From positions 4,588,001 through 4,652,000 of the forward strand of contig NZ_CP049919.1 of the NCBI RefSeq assembly GCF_015624425.1: a stretch of 64,000 nucleotides of DNA, in the 5' to 3' direction. This document shows, one piece after another, positions 44,416-52,624 of this stretch; position 1 is the stretch's first letter; each line of letters starts with the position of its first letter. The notes under the pieces are model-generated. The model was not told the origin of the DNA. It ran no database searches and worked only from the letters and a program-made list of their open reading frames with translations. This DNA comes from Roseateles sp. DAIF2. Its GTDB lineage: Bacteria; Pseudomonadota; Gammaproteobacteria; Burkholderiales; Burkholderiaceae_C. The translations under genes were made by a program, and so were the position numbers.

Positions 44416-45399
44416 ATGAAATGGCCCCGCCTCCTCGCCCCCCTGCTGCTGGCCCTGACGGCGGGCGCGCAATCGCAGACCATCGAGCGCAACAGCCTGG
44501 GCATGGCCTTCGTCAAGATCCCTGCCGGCGAGTTCCTGATGGGCAGCGAGGAAAGCCCCGCGGTGCTGGCCGCCGCCTATCCGCAGCTGCCGCGCGAGCG
44601 CTTCGAGAACCTGGCCGACGAGGGGCCGGTGCATCGCGTCCGCATCACCAAGCCCTTCTGGCTGGGCCGCCATGAGGTCACGGTGGGCCAGTTCCGGCGC
44701 TTCCTGGAGGCCTCTGGCTACCGGCCCGAGTCGATCGCCGACGGCACCGGCGGCTATGGCTGGCGCGCCGACTACGACCCGGCCACCAGCCGGCGCGGCG
44801 ACGCCTTCGAGGGCCGCCAGCCACGTTACTCCTGGGCCAACCCGGGCTTCGCGCAGACCGACGAGCATCCGGTCACCAATGTCACCTGGCACGATGCCCA
44901 GGCCCTGGCCGACTGGCTCAGCAAGACCGAGGGCAAGCGCTACCGCCTGCCGACCGAGGCCGAATGGGAATATGCCTGCCGCGCCGGCACGCGCGGCCGC
45001 TACTCCTCCGGCGACGATCCGCAGTCGCTGCTGCGCGCCGCCAATGTGTTCGACGCCGACAGCGCCGCCCACTGGCCGCGCTGGCAAGACATGGCCCTGA
45101 AGGGTCGCGACGGTTTTGCCTTCACCGCGCCGGTCGGCAGCTTCGCGCCGAACGCCTGGGGCTTATACGACATGCATGGCAATGTCTGGGAATGGGTGGC
45201 CGACTGGCATGGCGACGACTACTACGCCAAGTCGCCACTGGATGACCCGCAGGGCCCCGCCGAGGGCGGCGTCAAGGTGCGCCGCGGCGGCTCCTGGCAT
45301 ACCTGGGCTTTTTACGCCCGCGCCGCCTACCGCAACTGGAACGATCCCAGCACCCGCTACACGCTGGTGGGGATCCGGTTACTGCGGGAAGACGACTGA
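44416..45399 (+). CDS. SUMF1/FGE-like exported protein
   Basis: This is a 327-residue protein of the formylglycine-generating-enzyme fold. The start MKWPRLLAPLLLALTAGAQSQT at 44416 is a signal peptide; the longer in-frame ORF upstream is a shadow. Marks are GMAFVKIPAGEFLMGSEE, FWLGRHEVTVGQFRRFLEASGYRPES, YRLPTEAEWEYACRAGT, DMHGNVWEWVADWHGDDYY, VRRGGSWHTW and GIRLLRED. True FGE needs a cysteine pair that is not evident here, so it may be a structural or non-catalytic member acting in the periplasm. It stands alone. Confidence 0.9.
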   Translation: MKWPRLLAPLLLALTAGAQSQTIERNSLGMAFVKIPAGEFLMGSEESPAVLAAAYPQLPRERFENLADEGPVHRVRITKPFWLGRHEVTVGQFRRFLEASGYRPESIADGTGGYGWRADYDPATSRRGDAFEGRQPRYSWANPGFAQTDEHPVTNVTWHDAQALADWLSKTEGKRYRLPTEAEWEYACRAGTRGRYSSGDDPQSLLRAANVFDADSAAHWPRWQDMALKGRDGFAFTAPVGSFAPNAWGLYDMHGNVWEWVADWHGDDYYAKSPLDDPQGPAEGGVKVRRGGSWHTWAFYARAAYRNWNDPSTRYTLVGIRLLREDD

Positions 45400-45406
45400 C
45401 TCGAAA

Positions 45407-46084
45407 TCAGGCGTAGCTCTGCAGCGGGCGCGTCTCGGCCGTGTCCAGGTGCGGCAGCGTGTTGAAGCTCTGCAGCGTGAACTGCCGGGCGTTGAACACC
45501 ACCTCGCTGATGGCGCTGTTGCGGATGCGCAGGTTCAGCTCGATGCCGGTCTCGGGCGGGGCGCCCAGCACCTGGGCCAGCGCGGTGGCGATCGGCCCGC
45601 CGCTGGAGACGATCAGCACCTCGCCCGAACAACGCTCGCGCACATGGGTCAGCGCGCCAGCCACGCCGGCGGCGAAATCGGCATAGCTGGGCATGCCCGC
45701 CGGCGCGGTCTCTGCCCGCATCCAGGCCAGGAGGCCCTGTCGCAGCAGGCGGAAATGCTGCTTCGCCGCCTCGGCATCACGCGGTTTCTCCAGCGGCTCG
45801 GGATGGATGGCCGCGATCACCGCGCCACTGTCGTACTCGTTCAGCCCTTCCCAGACCAGCGGCTCGGGCAGGCCGCTGCCCAGGCCCTCGGCGATCGCGG
45901 CCAGCGACTGGCCGTGGCGCCGCAGCGAACCCAGCAGCACCGCGTCGAAGCGTGGCGGTTGGCCGCGCGCGCGCCAGTATTCGCCCAGCAGCCGGCATTG
46001 GCGCTCGCCCAGCGCGCTGAGCTGGTCATAGTCGTCGGCGCCGAAACTGGCCTGGCCATGGCGCACCAGATGGAGCATTCCCAT
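45407..46084 (-). CDS. Histidine phosphatase family protein
   Basis: This is a 225-residue phosphatase of the phosphoglycerate-mutase-like superfamily. The catalytic motif MLHLVRHGQASFG lies at the N terminus; the start at 46084 is chosen over 46096, and 46078 is possible. GERQCRLLGEYWRARG, VLLGSLRRHGQSLAAIAEGLG and the second histidine region VLIVSSGGPIATAL follow; the usual SHG is SSG here, so the second His must come from elsewhere or is lost. The substrate is unknown. It converges with the SUMF1-like gene. Confidence 0.85.
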   Translation of the reverse strand: MGMLHLVRHGQASFGADDYDQLSALGERQCRLLGEYWRARGQPPRFDAVLLGSLRRHGQSLAAIAEGLGSGLPEPLVWEGLNEYDSGAVIAAIHPEPLEKPRDAEAAKQHFRLLRQGLLAWMRAETAPAGMPSYADFAAGVAGALTHVRERCSGEVLIVSSGGPIATALAQVLGAPPETGIELNLRIRNSAISEVVFNARQFTLQSFNTLPHLDTAETRPLQSYA

Positions 46085-46148
46085 GGGCCGGATCATGGCG
46101 CCGAAGTGTTCGAAATGCTGTCGCCCCGGCGACCGCTCCCGACTCGGT

Positions 46149-46154
46149 TAAAAT
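46149..46154 (+). promoter_or_regulatory. Probable -10 box (TAAAAT) for the 52-residue ORF
   Basis: TAAAAT stands in a locally AT-richer spot 66 bases before the ATG at 46220. No clear -35 is seen. It would give a 5' leader of about 60 bases. Confidence 0.5.
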
Positions 46155-46219
46155 CCCGGCCTTCTTTCGTCTTGGCGCGCCATTACCGGTCCCCGCCAGT
46201 CTTTTTCTACGGAGCCATC

Positions 46220-46378
46220 ATGGGCAACAAGATCAAAACCGAAGCCGACCGCCGCGCTACCCCGCGTCCCGTTGGCGCTCCCCCGCTCGGCGAAGGCCGC
46301 GGCCAGAAGAGCAGCCTCGAGCGCGGCTCGCACACCCGCAGCAAGAAGAACCCGGGCAAGCGCCCGCATTCGGGTTGA
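46220..46378 (+). CDS. Small basic protein of unknown function
   Basis: This is a 52-residue ORF preceded by ACGGAG (46209-46214) at good spacing. The protein is very basic and hydrophilic (MGNKIKTEADRRATPRPVG..., ending SKKNPGKRPHSG), with no hydrophobic segment, so it is probably a cytoplasmic nucleic-acid-binding or ribosome-associated peptide. A promoter-like TAAAAT upstream and a strong terminator downstream make it an independent unit. Between its stop and the terminator lie three adjoining hairpins. The family is not recognised. Confidence 0.6.
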   Translation: MGNKIKTEADRRATPRPVGAPPLGEGRGQKSSLERGSHTRSKKNPGKRPHSG

Positions 46379-46386
46379 GCTGTTGA

Positions 46387-46501
46387 CCCCTCGCCCAGGG
46401 GTACCTGGGCGGTCCCCCGAGGGGACGCCGATGTCTCAGGGGCTTGCCCCTTCGCCACATCGGCTCAAATCACTCTTGGGACGGCCCGGCGAGTGATTTG
46501 A
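46387..46501 (+). ncRNA. Candidate structured RNA: three adjoining hairpins before a terminator
   Basis: Hairpin 1 (46387-46424) pairs CCCCTC with GAGGGG around an inner GCCCAGG-GGTA-CCTGGGC. Hairpin 2 (46427-46464) pairs GCCGATGT with ACATCGGC around AGGGG-CTTG-CCCCT. Hairpin 3 (46465-46501) is an 11-bp stem TCAAATCACTC / GAGTGATTTGA. They follow one another with at most two bases between, directly after the 52-residue ORF and 18 bases before an intrinsic terminator. It could be a 3' UTR-derived small RNA, a structured 3' UTR or a composite repeat. Confidence 0.45.
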
Positions 46502-46518
46502 CGCCAGATACCGAATAC

Positions 46519-46552
46519 ACAGGCCCGGCCCATCGACCGGGCCTGTTTCGTT
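46519..46552 (+). terminator. Strong intrinsic terminator
   Basis: A perfect 10-bp stem ACAGGCCCGG / CCGGGCCTGT with an 8-base loop is followed by TTCGTTT. It ends the transcript of the small basic protein and its hairpin array, 30 bases before the FAD oxidoreductase gene. Confidence 0.8.
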
Positions 46553-46581
46553 TCCTCCCCCACATGCATTGATCGCTAACC

Positions 46582-48246
46582 ATGATCCGCATCAACGAAC
46601 TCCGTCTGCCGCTCGACCATGCCGAGCCCGCGCTGCGCGCCGCCGTCATCGCCCGCCTGGGGCTGGCCGACGCCGAGCTGAGCGCCTTCCACGTCTTTCG
46701 CCGCGGCTATGACGCGCGCAAGAAGTCGGCCATCGTGCTGGCCTACACGATCGACTGCGAGGTGACGGTCGACGAGGCCGCGCTGCTGCAGCGCCTGGCC
46801 CAGGACAAGAACATCCGGCCCACGCCGGACACCGAATACAAGTTCGTCGGCCATGCGCCGGCGGACTTCTACACCAGCGGCGAGCCCCGGCTGCGCCCGG
46901 TCGTGGTCGGCTTCGGCCCCTGCGGCCTGATGGCGGCCCTGGTGCTGGCCCAGATGGGCCTGCGCCCGATCGTGCTGGAGCGCGGCAAGCAGGTGCGCGA
47001 ACGCACCAAGGACACCTGGGGCCTGTGGCGCCAGAGCGAGCTGAACCCCGAGTCGAACGTGCAGTTCGGCGAGGGTGGCGCCGGCACCTTCTCGGACGGC
47101 AAGCTCTATTCGCAGATCTCCGACCCGCGCTTCCTGACCCGCAAGCTGCTCAACGAATTCGTCAAGGCCGGCGCACCGGAGGAGATTCTGTTCGTCAGCA
47201 AGCCGCATATCGGCACCTTCCGCCTGGTGTCGATGATCATCAAGATGCGGGCCGAGATCGAGGCGCTGGGCGGCGAGATCCGCTTCAACGAGAAGGTTTC
47301 CGACCTGCAGATCGAGGACGGTCGTGTTCGCGGCGTCATCCTGGCCTCCGGCGAGCAGATCCGCGCCGACCAGGTGATCCTGGCCCTGGGCCACAGCGCG
47401 CGCGACACCTTCGCGATGCTGCACGCGCGCGGCGTCTACATGGAGGCCAAGCCCTTCTCTATCGGCTACCGCATCGAGCACCCGCAGTCCATCATCGATG
47501 CGGCGCGCTTCGGGCCGAACGCCGGCCACGAGATCCTCGGCGCGGCCGACTACAAGCTGGTGCACCACGCCAAGAACGGCCGCTCGGTCTACAGCTTCTG
47601 CATGTGCCCCGGCGGCACCGTGGTGGCCGCGACCAGCGAGCCGATGCGCGTCGTCACCAATGGCATGAGCCAGTACTCGCGCGCCGAGCGCAACGCCAAT
47701 GCCGGCATCGTCGTCGGCATCACGCCCGAGGATTACCGCCAGGACGGCAAGACGGACGGCAGCCCGGTCAACCCGCTCGACGGCATGGCCTTCCAGCGCA
47801 TCTGGGAAAGCCGCGCCTACGAGCTGGGCGAAGGCGGCTACAAGGCCCCAGGCTCCCTGGTCGGCGACTTCATCAAGCGCCAGGTCAGCCGCGAGTTCGG
47901 CAACGTCGAGCCCAGCTACAAGCCGGGCGTGACCCTGACCAATCTGCAGAAGAAGGGCTTCGGCAGCCTGCCCGACTATGCGCTGGACGCGATCAGCGAG
48001 GCCCTGCCCGCCTTCGAGCGCCAGATCAAGGGCTTCAGCATGGCCGACGCGGTGCTGACCGGGGTCGAGACCCGCACCTCCTCGCCGCTGCGCGTAACCC
48101 GCGGCCGCGACTACCAGAGCCTGAACGTCAAGGGCCTCTACCCGGCCGGCGAAGGCGCGGGCTATGCCGGCGGCATCATGTCGGCCGGCGTCGACGGCAT
48201 CGAGGTGGCGGAGGCGGTGGCCAAAAGCCTGCTCAAGTTGGGTTGA
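46582..48246 (+). CDS. FAD-dependent oxidoreductase (NAD(P)/FAD-binding)
   Basis: This is a 554-residue flavoprotein. An N-terminal extension of about 105 residues precedes the dinucleotide fold VVVGFGPCGLMAALVLAQMGLRPIVLERG near residue 107. SELNPESNVQFGEGGAGTFSDGKLYSQI, a VSMIIKMRAEIEALGG segment and the C-terminal ESLNVKGLYPAGEGAGYAGGIMSAGVDGIEVAEAVA-type FAD motif (here QSLNVKGLYPAGEGAGYAGG) follow. This resembles the YtfP/DUF-type FAD proteins often annotated as FAD-dependent dehydrogenases; the reaction is unknown. It lies just after a strong terminator and just before the IS element. Confidence 0.88.
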   Translation: MIRINELRLPLDHAEPALRAAVIARLGLADAELSAFHVFRRGYDARKKSAIVLAYTIDCEVTVDEAALLQRLAQDKNIRPTPDTEYKFVGHAPADFYTSGEPRLRPVVVGFGPCGLMAALVLAQMGLRPIVLERGKQVRERTKDTWGLWRQSELNPESNVQFGEGGAGTFSDGKLYSQISDPRFLTRKLLNEFVKAGAPEEILFVSKPHIGTFRLVSMIIKMRAEIEALGGEIRFNEKVSDLQIEDGRVRGVILASGEQIRADQVILALGHSARDTFAMLHARGVYMEAKPFSIGYRIEHPQSIIDAARFGPNAGHEILGAADYKLVHHAKNGRSVYSFCMCPGGTVVAATSEPMRVVTNGMSQYSRAERNANAGIVVGITPEDYRQDGKTDGSPVNPLDGMAFQRIWESRAYELGEGGYKAPGSLVGDFIKRQVSREFGNVEPSYKPGVTLTNLQKKGFGSLPDYALDAISEALPAFERQIKGFSMADAVLTGVETRTSSPLRVTRGRDYQSLNVKGLYPAGEGAGYAGGIMSAGVDGIEVAEAVAKSLLKLG

Positions 48247-48318
48247 CAGCCGGGCCAGGCCAAGGCGTGTCGGCCAGATAGCAAGCCTGCGCCGGAGCTG
48301 CAAAGCATGTAGCGCTAG

Positions 48319-48334
48319 GCTGAATCGACATTCA
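48319..48334 (+). repeat. Left terminal inverted repeat of the IS5-family element
   Basis: GCTGAATCGACATTCA is perfectly reverse-complementary to 49145-49160 and preceded by the CTAG target duplication. Confidence 0.92.
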
Positions 48335-48386
48335 GAGAAGAGATGTCGGGAGATGAGACGATCCGGGCCGGAGGAACCAAGCCCGA

Positions 48387-48764
48387 ATGTCACGCCCCAG
48401 CCGCTACGAACTGACAGATCACCAGTGGGAACGTCTTGAGGGTTTGCTGCCAGGCAAACCCTCAGACCCAGGACGAAGCGGTGTGGACAACCGTGCCTTC
48501 GTCAACGGCGTGCTTTGGGTGCTGCGCTCAGGTGCCCGCTGGAGCGATCTGCCGGAGCGCTACGGTAAGTACAAGACGGTGCACAAGCGCTTCACGCGCT
48601 GGGCGGCCGCCGGGGTCTGGGAGCGGGTGTTTGCCGTGCTGGTCAAGGACAGGGGCAACCAAGACCTGCTGATCGACAGCACCATTGTTCGTGCGCACCA
48701 GCAGGCTGCGACCGGCAAAGAGGGGCCAAGAATCCGGCTCTGGGGCGTTCCCGAGGCGGGCTGA
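48387..48764 (+). CDS. IS5-family transposase, first frame (OrfA)
   Basis: This is a 125-residue ORF with the IS5-type N-terminal domain: YELTDHQWERLEGLLPG, NRAFVNGVLWVLRSGARWSDLPERYGKYKTVHKRFTRWAAAGVWERVF, and the first catalytic Asp in LLIDSTIVRAHQQAA. After GKEGPRIRLWGVPEAG the frame stops, while the expected continuation (GAKNPALGRSRGGLSTKIH) is read one base back. The shift must occur around CAAAGAGGGG at 48716-48725. This matches a programmed -1 frameshift as known in IS427-type elements, though a mutation is possible. Confidence 0.85.
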   Translation: MSRPSRYELTDHQWERLEGLLPGKPSDPGRSGVDNRAFVNGVLWVLRSGARWSDLPERYGKYKTVHKRFTRWAAAGVWERVFAVLVKDRGNQDLLIDSTIVRAHQQAATGKEGPRIRLWGVPEAG

Positions 48765-48778
48765 GCACGAAGATCCAC

Positions 48779-49147
48779 ATGGTCAGCGATGGTCATGGCA
48801 GGCCTTTGAGGCTGATTCTCACGCCGGGACAAGTCAACGACATCACCCAGGCCCCGGCGTTGCTCAAGGACTTCAAGCCAACGCACGTGCTGGCGGACAA
48901 GGGCTATGACAGCCGAGCCTTGGTGGCTCAGATCGAAGCGTTTGGCGCGCAAGCGGTGATTCCGCCGCGCAGTTGCCAGCAACCCCGTCCCTTCGATGCC
49001 AAGCTATACCGGGCTCGCAATGCCATCGAGCGATGCTTCGGCCGACTCAAGCAGTTCCGTCGCATCGCGACCCGTTATGACCGCAAGGCCGCCAACTTCA
49101 TGGCCTTCCTCTGCTTGGCCTCAAGCCGAGCTTGGCTTCCGCCTTGA
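48779..49147 (+). CDS. IS5-family transposase, second frame (OrfB)
   Basis: This is the C-terminal part of the DDE transposase. The frame is open from about 48719, so the active protein is probably the OrfA-OrfB frameshift product; the ATG at 48779 is only the first internal ATG. It carries the second Asp in HVLADKGYDSRALV and the catalytic Glu in RNAIERCFGRLKQFRRIATRYD. OrfA supplies the first Asp, so neither frame alone makes a complete active site. Confidence 0.82.
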   Translation: MVSDGHGRPLRLILTPGQVNDITQAPALLKDFKPTHVLADKGYDSRALVAQIEAFGAQAVIPPRSCQQPRPFDAKLYRARNAIERCFGRLKQFRRIATRYDRKAANFMAFLCLASSRAWLPP

Positions 49148-49160
49148 ATGTCGATTCAGC
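49145..49160 (-). repeat. Right terminal inverted repeat of the IS5-family element
   Basis: TGAATGTCGATTCAGC is the perfect partner of 48319-48334 and is followed by CTAG. Confidence 0.92.
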
Positions 49161-50255
49161 CTAGCTACGCCTGCCGCGAATCCGCTGCTTGAAGGGTTGG
49201 AACCCGCCGCCTTGGTTCGAAGCCGGCTGGCCGGTCTTGGGGCGCTCGAAGTAACGCTTCCACAAATAGACGATCAACGGGATGAGTACTGTGCCAAACA
49301 GGTACTGTGAGTTGTCGCGCAACATCTGCACAAGCCTACCCTCTGAGGGAGGAAGAGGCTCAACCAGGTCCTGCTTGCGCTCGCTGGCGGTGCCGGTGTT
49401 GCCAGCTCCTGTTGGGTCAGCCTCCAGCAACTGATCTGGCAGCAAAGGGTTGGCAACGACGGTAATCTTGCCTTCGAACGACACGCGGCCCGGTAGTTCT
49501 TTGGGAGAAGAGCTTTCCATCGGGTACAGCTTGAAGCCGAGACCATGCTCGCCTGTCTTCAGTGCTACGACGGTCCATCGCCATCGGATGTAGTCGCCTA
49601 CGAGCTTCTGGACGGGCTCGGTGTCATGCGCGTCCACCTTGAACTCCGAAGGGGAAAAGCTCAGCTCGGCCTTCATGTAACGGTCTACCTTCGTCTGCGC
49701 GTGGATAGCTCCTGGCTGGATAGCAAGCTGCCGCTGCAGCTCCGCACCACTGAGCTGAGCGCTGACCAGGACTTCGGCAACGAAAGGGTGCTGGTGACGT
49801 ACTCGCCGAGTGGCGTTGAAACTGACCGAGCCGTCCGGCAGTTGATTCCACTCATGGTTCTGCTTTCGTAGCGCAGCAGTTGCTCTCGATGGACGACCGG
49901 ACGATAGTCTTGCCTTCGCACTGGTTGCGGCAGGGGCACCTACCCGTATGGTTTCAGTTCCGTCATCAGCAGGGCTAGAAGGCACTGGCACCGGAGCTAT
50001 GTCTCGTGGACGTGAAGTAGGTGGTGCCTGGCTCGGTTGAACTGGGCGAGGTCCGCCGCTTCCGGTATGCCCAAGCTCCCGGATTAGCAGGCCCAAACGC
50101 GATGAGACTTCGGGCGGCCTGTCGACGGACTTCGTTTCCACCGATGCCTTCGGCAGAGACAGGCAACCAGCAATGAGCGGAAGCAGGCAAGTAAGGCTGG
50201 TGCTGCGTACAGATATGCCCATGTAAGGGCGGCCTCTCCGGGCAGATGTATTCAT
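49161..50255 (-). CDS. Unknown lipoprotein-like membrane protein, atypical composition
   Basis: This is a 364-residue protein; GGGAG about 7 bases before the ATG at 50255 supports this start, with 50222 as alternative. A LLPLIAGC lipobox lies near residue 31 (residue 20 from the second start). A long Pro/Ser/Thr-rich linker (PRPVQPSQAPPTSRPRD) leads to a beta-rich domain (SVSFNATRRVRHQHPFVAEVLVSAQL, FSPSEFKVDAHDTEPV) and near the C terminus one membrane segment (YLFGTVLIPLIVYLWKRYFE). Base composition is clearly lower in GC than the neighbours. Its stop lies in the CTAG duplicated by the IS. The family is not recognised. Confidence 0.7.
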   Translation of the reverse strand: MNTSARRGRPYMGISVRSTSLTCLLPLIAGCLSLPKASVETKSVDRPPEVSSRLGLLIRELGHTGSGGPRPVQPSQAPPTSRPRDIAPVPVPSSPADDGTETIRVGAPAATSAKARLSSGRPSRATAALRKQNHEWNQLPDGSVSFNATRRVRHQHPFVAEVLVSAQLSGAELQRQLAIQPGAIHAQTKVDRYMKAELSFSPSEFKVDAHDTEPVQKLVGDYIRWRWTVVALKTGEHGLGFKLYPMESSSPKELPGRVSFEGKITVVANPLLPDQLLEADPTGAGNTGTASERKQDLVEPLPPSEGRLVQMLRDNSQYLFGTVLIPLIVYLWKRYFERPKTGQPASNQGGGFQPFKQRIRGRRS

Positions 50256-50772
50256 ATTCAGCTCCCTGCGACATTCTCCGGTGAGGTCCACCGAAGCTTC
50301 GTTTGTCAAAGAATGTAAATTGGGGGCAATTTGGAGGCAATGTGTGAACTGGCTTTATGGTTCACGCGAGCTTCGTCAGTTCTGTTGAGTAGCAGCGCCC
50401 CGCCGGTATCACAACCGCATCGGCTCGGTCTTTTATGCCCCAAGAAGCACTGCCGTGCGACCAGTTCGCCGCTGAACCGCTTGCCGTCTGCACTTGGACC
50501 TGGGCCAGGTGGTGGAGGCCTCAGTAGCTGCCGCACCTTCTCGCGGTTGTATGGGCAGATCGCCCCGTCTAGGCCTGGGTCCGGGAACGTCACCAGTGCG
50601 CCGGTCTAAGCTAGGCATACGCCGCAGGCCCGACTCATCCCAAGCCCAGGCCCCCAACGAGGCAATGCTGCCTTGCAGCTCAGGCCCGCTGGGCAAGGCT
50701 ACGCAGGCTTACCCTGTTGGACGATAGGCTCTATGCTGCGCCCCCATCAGACACAAGGAGGGAGCATCCATC
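50256..50772. other. Gap of about 517 bases with no convincing gene
   Basis: The stretch is lower in GC than the genome around it. A 92-residue ORF at 50331-50609 and a few others have no ribosome site or recognisable content. Near its right end TATGCT (50731-50736) and AAGGAGGGAG look like the promoter and ribosome site of the glyoxalase-like gene at 50773. Confidence 0.6.
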
Positions 50773-51156
50773 ATGAGCGACGACGGCCAGGGCTTCGGCC
50801 CCGCCACCCCGATCCTGCGCATCTTCGACGAGGCCAAGGCCCGGTCCTTCTACCTGGACTTCCTCGGCTTCGAGATCGACTGGGAACACCGCTTCGCGGA
50901 CGGCATGCCGCTGTACCTGCAGGTCTCCAGGGGCGGCTGCCAGCTGCATCTGTCCGAGCATTACGGCGACTGCAGCCCCGGCGCGCGGGTGCGCATCCCC
51001 TGTGCGGTGCTGGACGCCTACCAGCAGCGGCTGATCGACCAGCGCAACCCGAACATGCGCCCCGGCATCCAGACCCAGCCCTGGGGCCGCGAGATGGAGG
51101 TCACCGACCCCTTCGGCAACCGCCTGACCTTCTTCGAGGACGCGCCCGAGGAGTGA
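50773..51156 (+). CDS. Glyoxalase/bleomycin-resistance superfamily protein
   Basis: This is a 127-residue VOC-fold protein preceded by a strong AAGGAGGGAG ribosome site. Marks are PILRIFDEAKARSFYLDFLGFEIDWEHRFADGMPLYLQV, the metal-side SRGGCQLHLSEHYGD and VTDPFGNRLTFFE. It resembles the glyoxalase superfamily proteins often annotated as bleomycin-resistance-like, but the ligand is unknown. It is convergent with the short gene at 51163, six bases apart. Confidence 0.88.
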   Translation: MSDDGQGFGPATPILRIFDEAKARSFYLDFLGFEIDWEHRFADGMPLYLQVSRGGCQLHLSEHYGDCSPGARVRIPCAVLDAYQQRLIDQRNPNMRPGIQTQPWGREMEVTDPFGNRLTFFEDAPEE

Positions 51157-51162
51157 GCGAGT

Positions 51163-51591
51163 TCAGCAGGCCAGCAATTCCCTGAAGTTCGGCGCCACGC
51201 CGGCCTCGAAGGCCAGCTCGAGCCCGCCGCCCGCGGCCAGCAGCCACCCGCCCTGGGCCATCACCAGCTCCAGGTGCAGCGGGCCGGCGATCGTCCCCGG
51301 CAGGGGCAGCAAACCCGCCCGGCGCTGCGGCCCGACCCGGAGCGCCGACTCGGCACCGATCCGCCCGAGCAGCGGACCGTCCGCGTCATCCAGGCGCTCG
51401 ATGCGGGCCTGGTGCAGCCGCAGGACCACGCCGCGGCTGTAGCCCTGGATGCCACGCGGCTCGCCCGCTGGCCGCTGCTCGACCTGGGCCACGGCCAGGC
51501 GCAGCAGCAGGATCCCTTCAGGACCTGGCCACTCCAGCGCGGCGAGTTCCGAATCCGGCAGCGAGAGCAGCAAGGGCAGCGACAAGTCCAT
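51163..51591 (-). CDS. Conserved-looking hypothetical protein
   Basis: This is a 142-residue ORF. The start MDLSLPLLLSLPDSELAALEWPG at 51591 follows the response-regulator stop by 8 bases; no family is recognised. It is mostly beta-strand-like (ILLLRLAVAQVE, VVLRLHQARIERLDD, PLHLELVMAQGGWLLAAG) without signal or membrane segments. Its place directly downstream of the sensor/regulator pair suggests co-transcription, but nothing else supports a role. Confidence 0.6.
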   Translation of the reverse strand: MDLSLPLLLSLPDSELAALEWPGPEGILLLRLAVAQVEQRPAGEPRGIQGYSRGVVLRLHQARIERLDDADGPLLGRIGAESALRVGPQRRAGLLPLPGTIAGPLHLELVMAQGGWLLAAGGGLELAFEAGVAPNFRELLAC

Positions 51592-51599
51592 GCCGCACT

Positions 51600-52624
51600 C
51601 TAACGCCCCGCCTCCAGCCCCCGCACCCGGCTCATCGCCAGCGCCGCCGCTGCGGTGCGGGTCTCGACGCCCAGCTTCTCGAACACATGCTCCAGATGCT
51701 TCTGCACCGTGCGCGGGCTGGAGCCGAGGATGTCGCCGATGTCGGCATTGGTCTTGCCCTTGACCACCCAATACAGCACCTCGGCCTCGCGCGCGGTCAG
51801 CTTGAAGCCATGCACCAGACCGTCCAGCAGCGCGGCATCGTCGGCCTCGCGCATCACGATCAGCCATTGGCCCTCGCCCAGCGCGTCGGGGTCGACCGCG
51901 TGCAGGGTAAAGCTCAGCCGCTTGGCGCCGCGCGTGCTGAGGAGCGCCGCGCCGGCGGCCGCGGTCGCCTGCGGCAGCACGGTCAGCTTGGCCGGCTCGG
52001 CGCCGGCGCGGCGGCGCAGCACCTCGCGATGCAGCCAGACCAGCACCTCGGGCGGCAGCCGGCCGCGCTCGAAATGCCCGCCGCTGAAGTACTCGGCCAT
52101 CAGCTGGCGCGCCAGCGCGGTCTGCCAGACGCAGCGGCCGTCCAGCTCATGCACCGTCAGGCTGGCATGGCCAAAGGCGTCCAGCGCATTGCGGGCCTGG
52201 CGCTGCGCGCGCGCGCTGCGCAGATGGGCGGCGATGCGCGCCAGCACCTCGCGCGGACGGATCGGCTTGGTCACATAGTCGACGCCGCCGGCCGCGAACG
52301 CGGCCTCGACATGCTCGGTGTCCGACAGCCCGGTCATAAAGATGATCGGCGCGGCCGCGGTGCGCGGGTCGGCCTTCAGCCGGCGCGCCACCTCGAAGCC
52401 GTCCAGGCCCGGCATCAGCGCGTCCAGCACCACCACATCGGGCGGCAGCTGCGCGGCGCTCTCCAGCGCGGCCGCGCCGTCGAAGGCGACCAGCACCGTG
52501 TAGCCGGCCTCGTCCAGCGCGTCGTGCAGCAGGGCCAGGTTGTCCGGCACATCGTCGACGATCAGCACGCGCTCGGCATGCGAGGCGACGGGGGGATTCG
52601 GCAGCAGGTCTTTGTCGTCTTCGC

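Larger units (their letters stand above)
48319..49160 (+). mobile_element. IS5-family insertion sequence (IS427-like), 842 bp
   Basis: The element has 16-bp perfect terminal inverted repeats (GCTGAATCGACATTCA at 48319-48334, reversed at 49145-49160) and is flanked on both sides by CTAG (48315-48318 and 49161-49164), the target duplication expected of IS427-type IS5 elements. It encodes a two-frame DDE transposase. Perfect ends suggest a recent insertion. It lies 72 bases after the FAD oxidoreductase gene, and the right CTAG contains the stop codon of the minus-strand gene at 49161, so no gene appears disrupted. Confidence 0.92.

Noticed and set aside
49161..49163. Truncation of the minus-strand gene by the IS
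   Set aside because: The stop TAG lies within the CTAG target sequence itself, so it existed before insertion.
50331..50609. A 92-residue ORF in the low-GC gap
   Set aside because: No ribosome site, no recognisable motif and a Ser/Pro/Gly-biased product.
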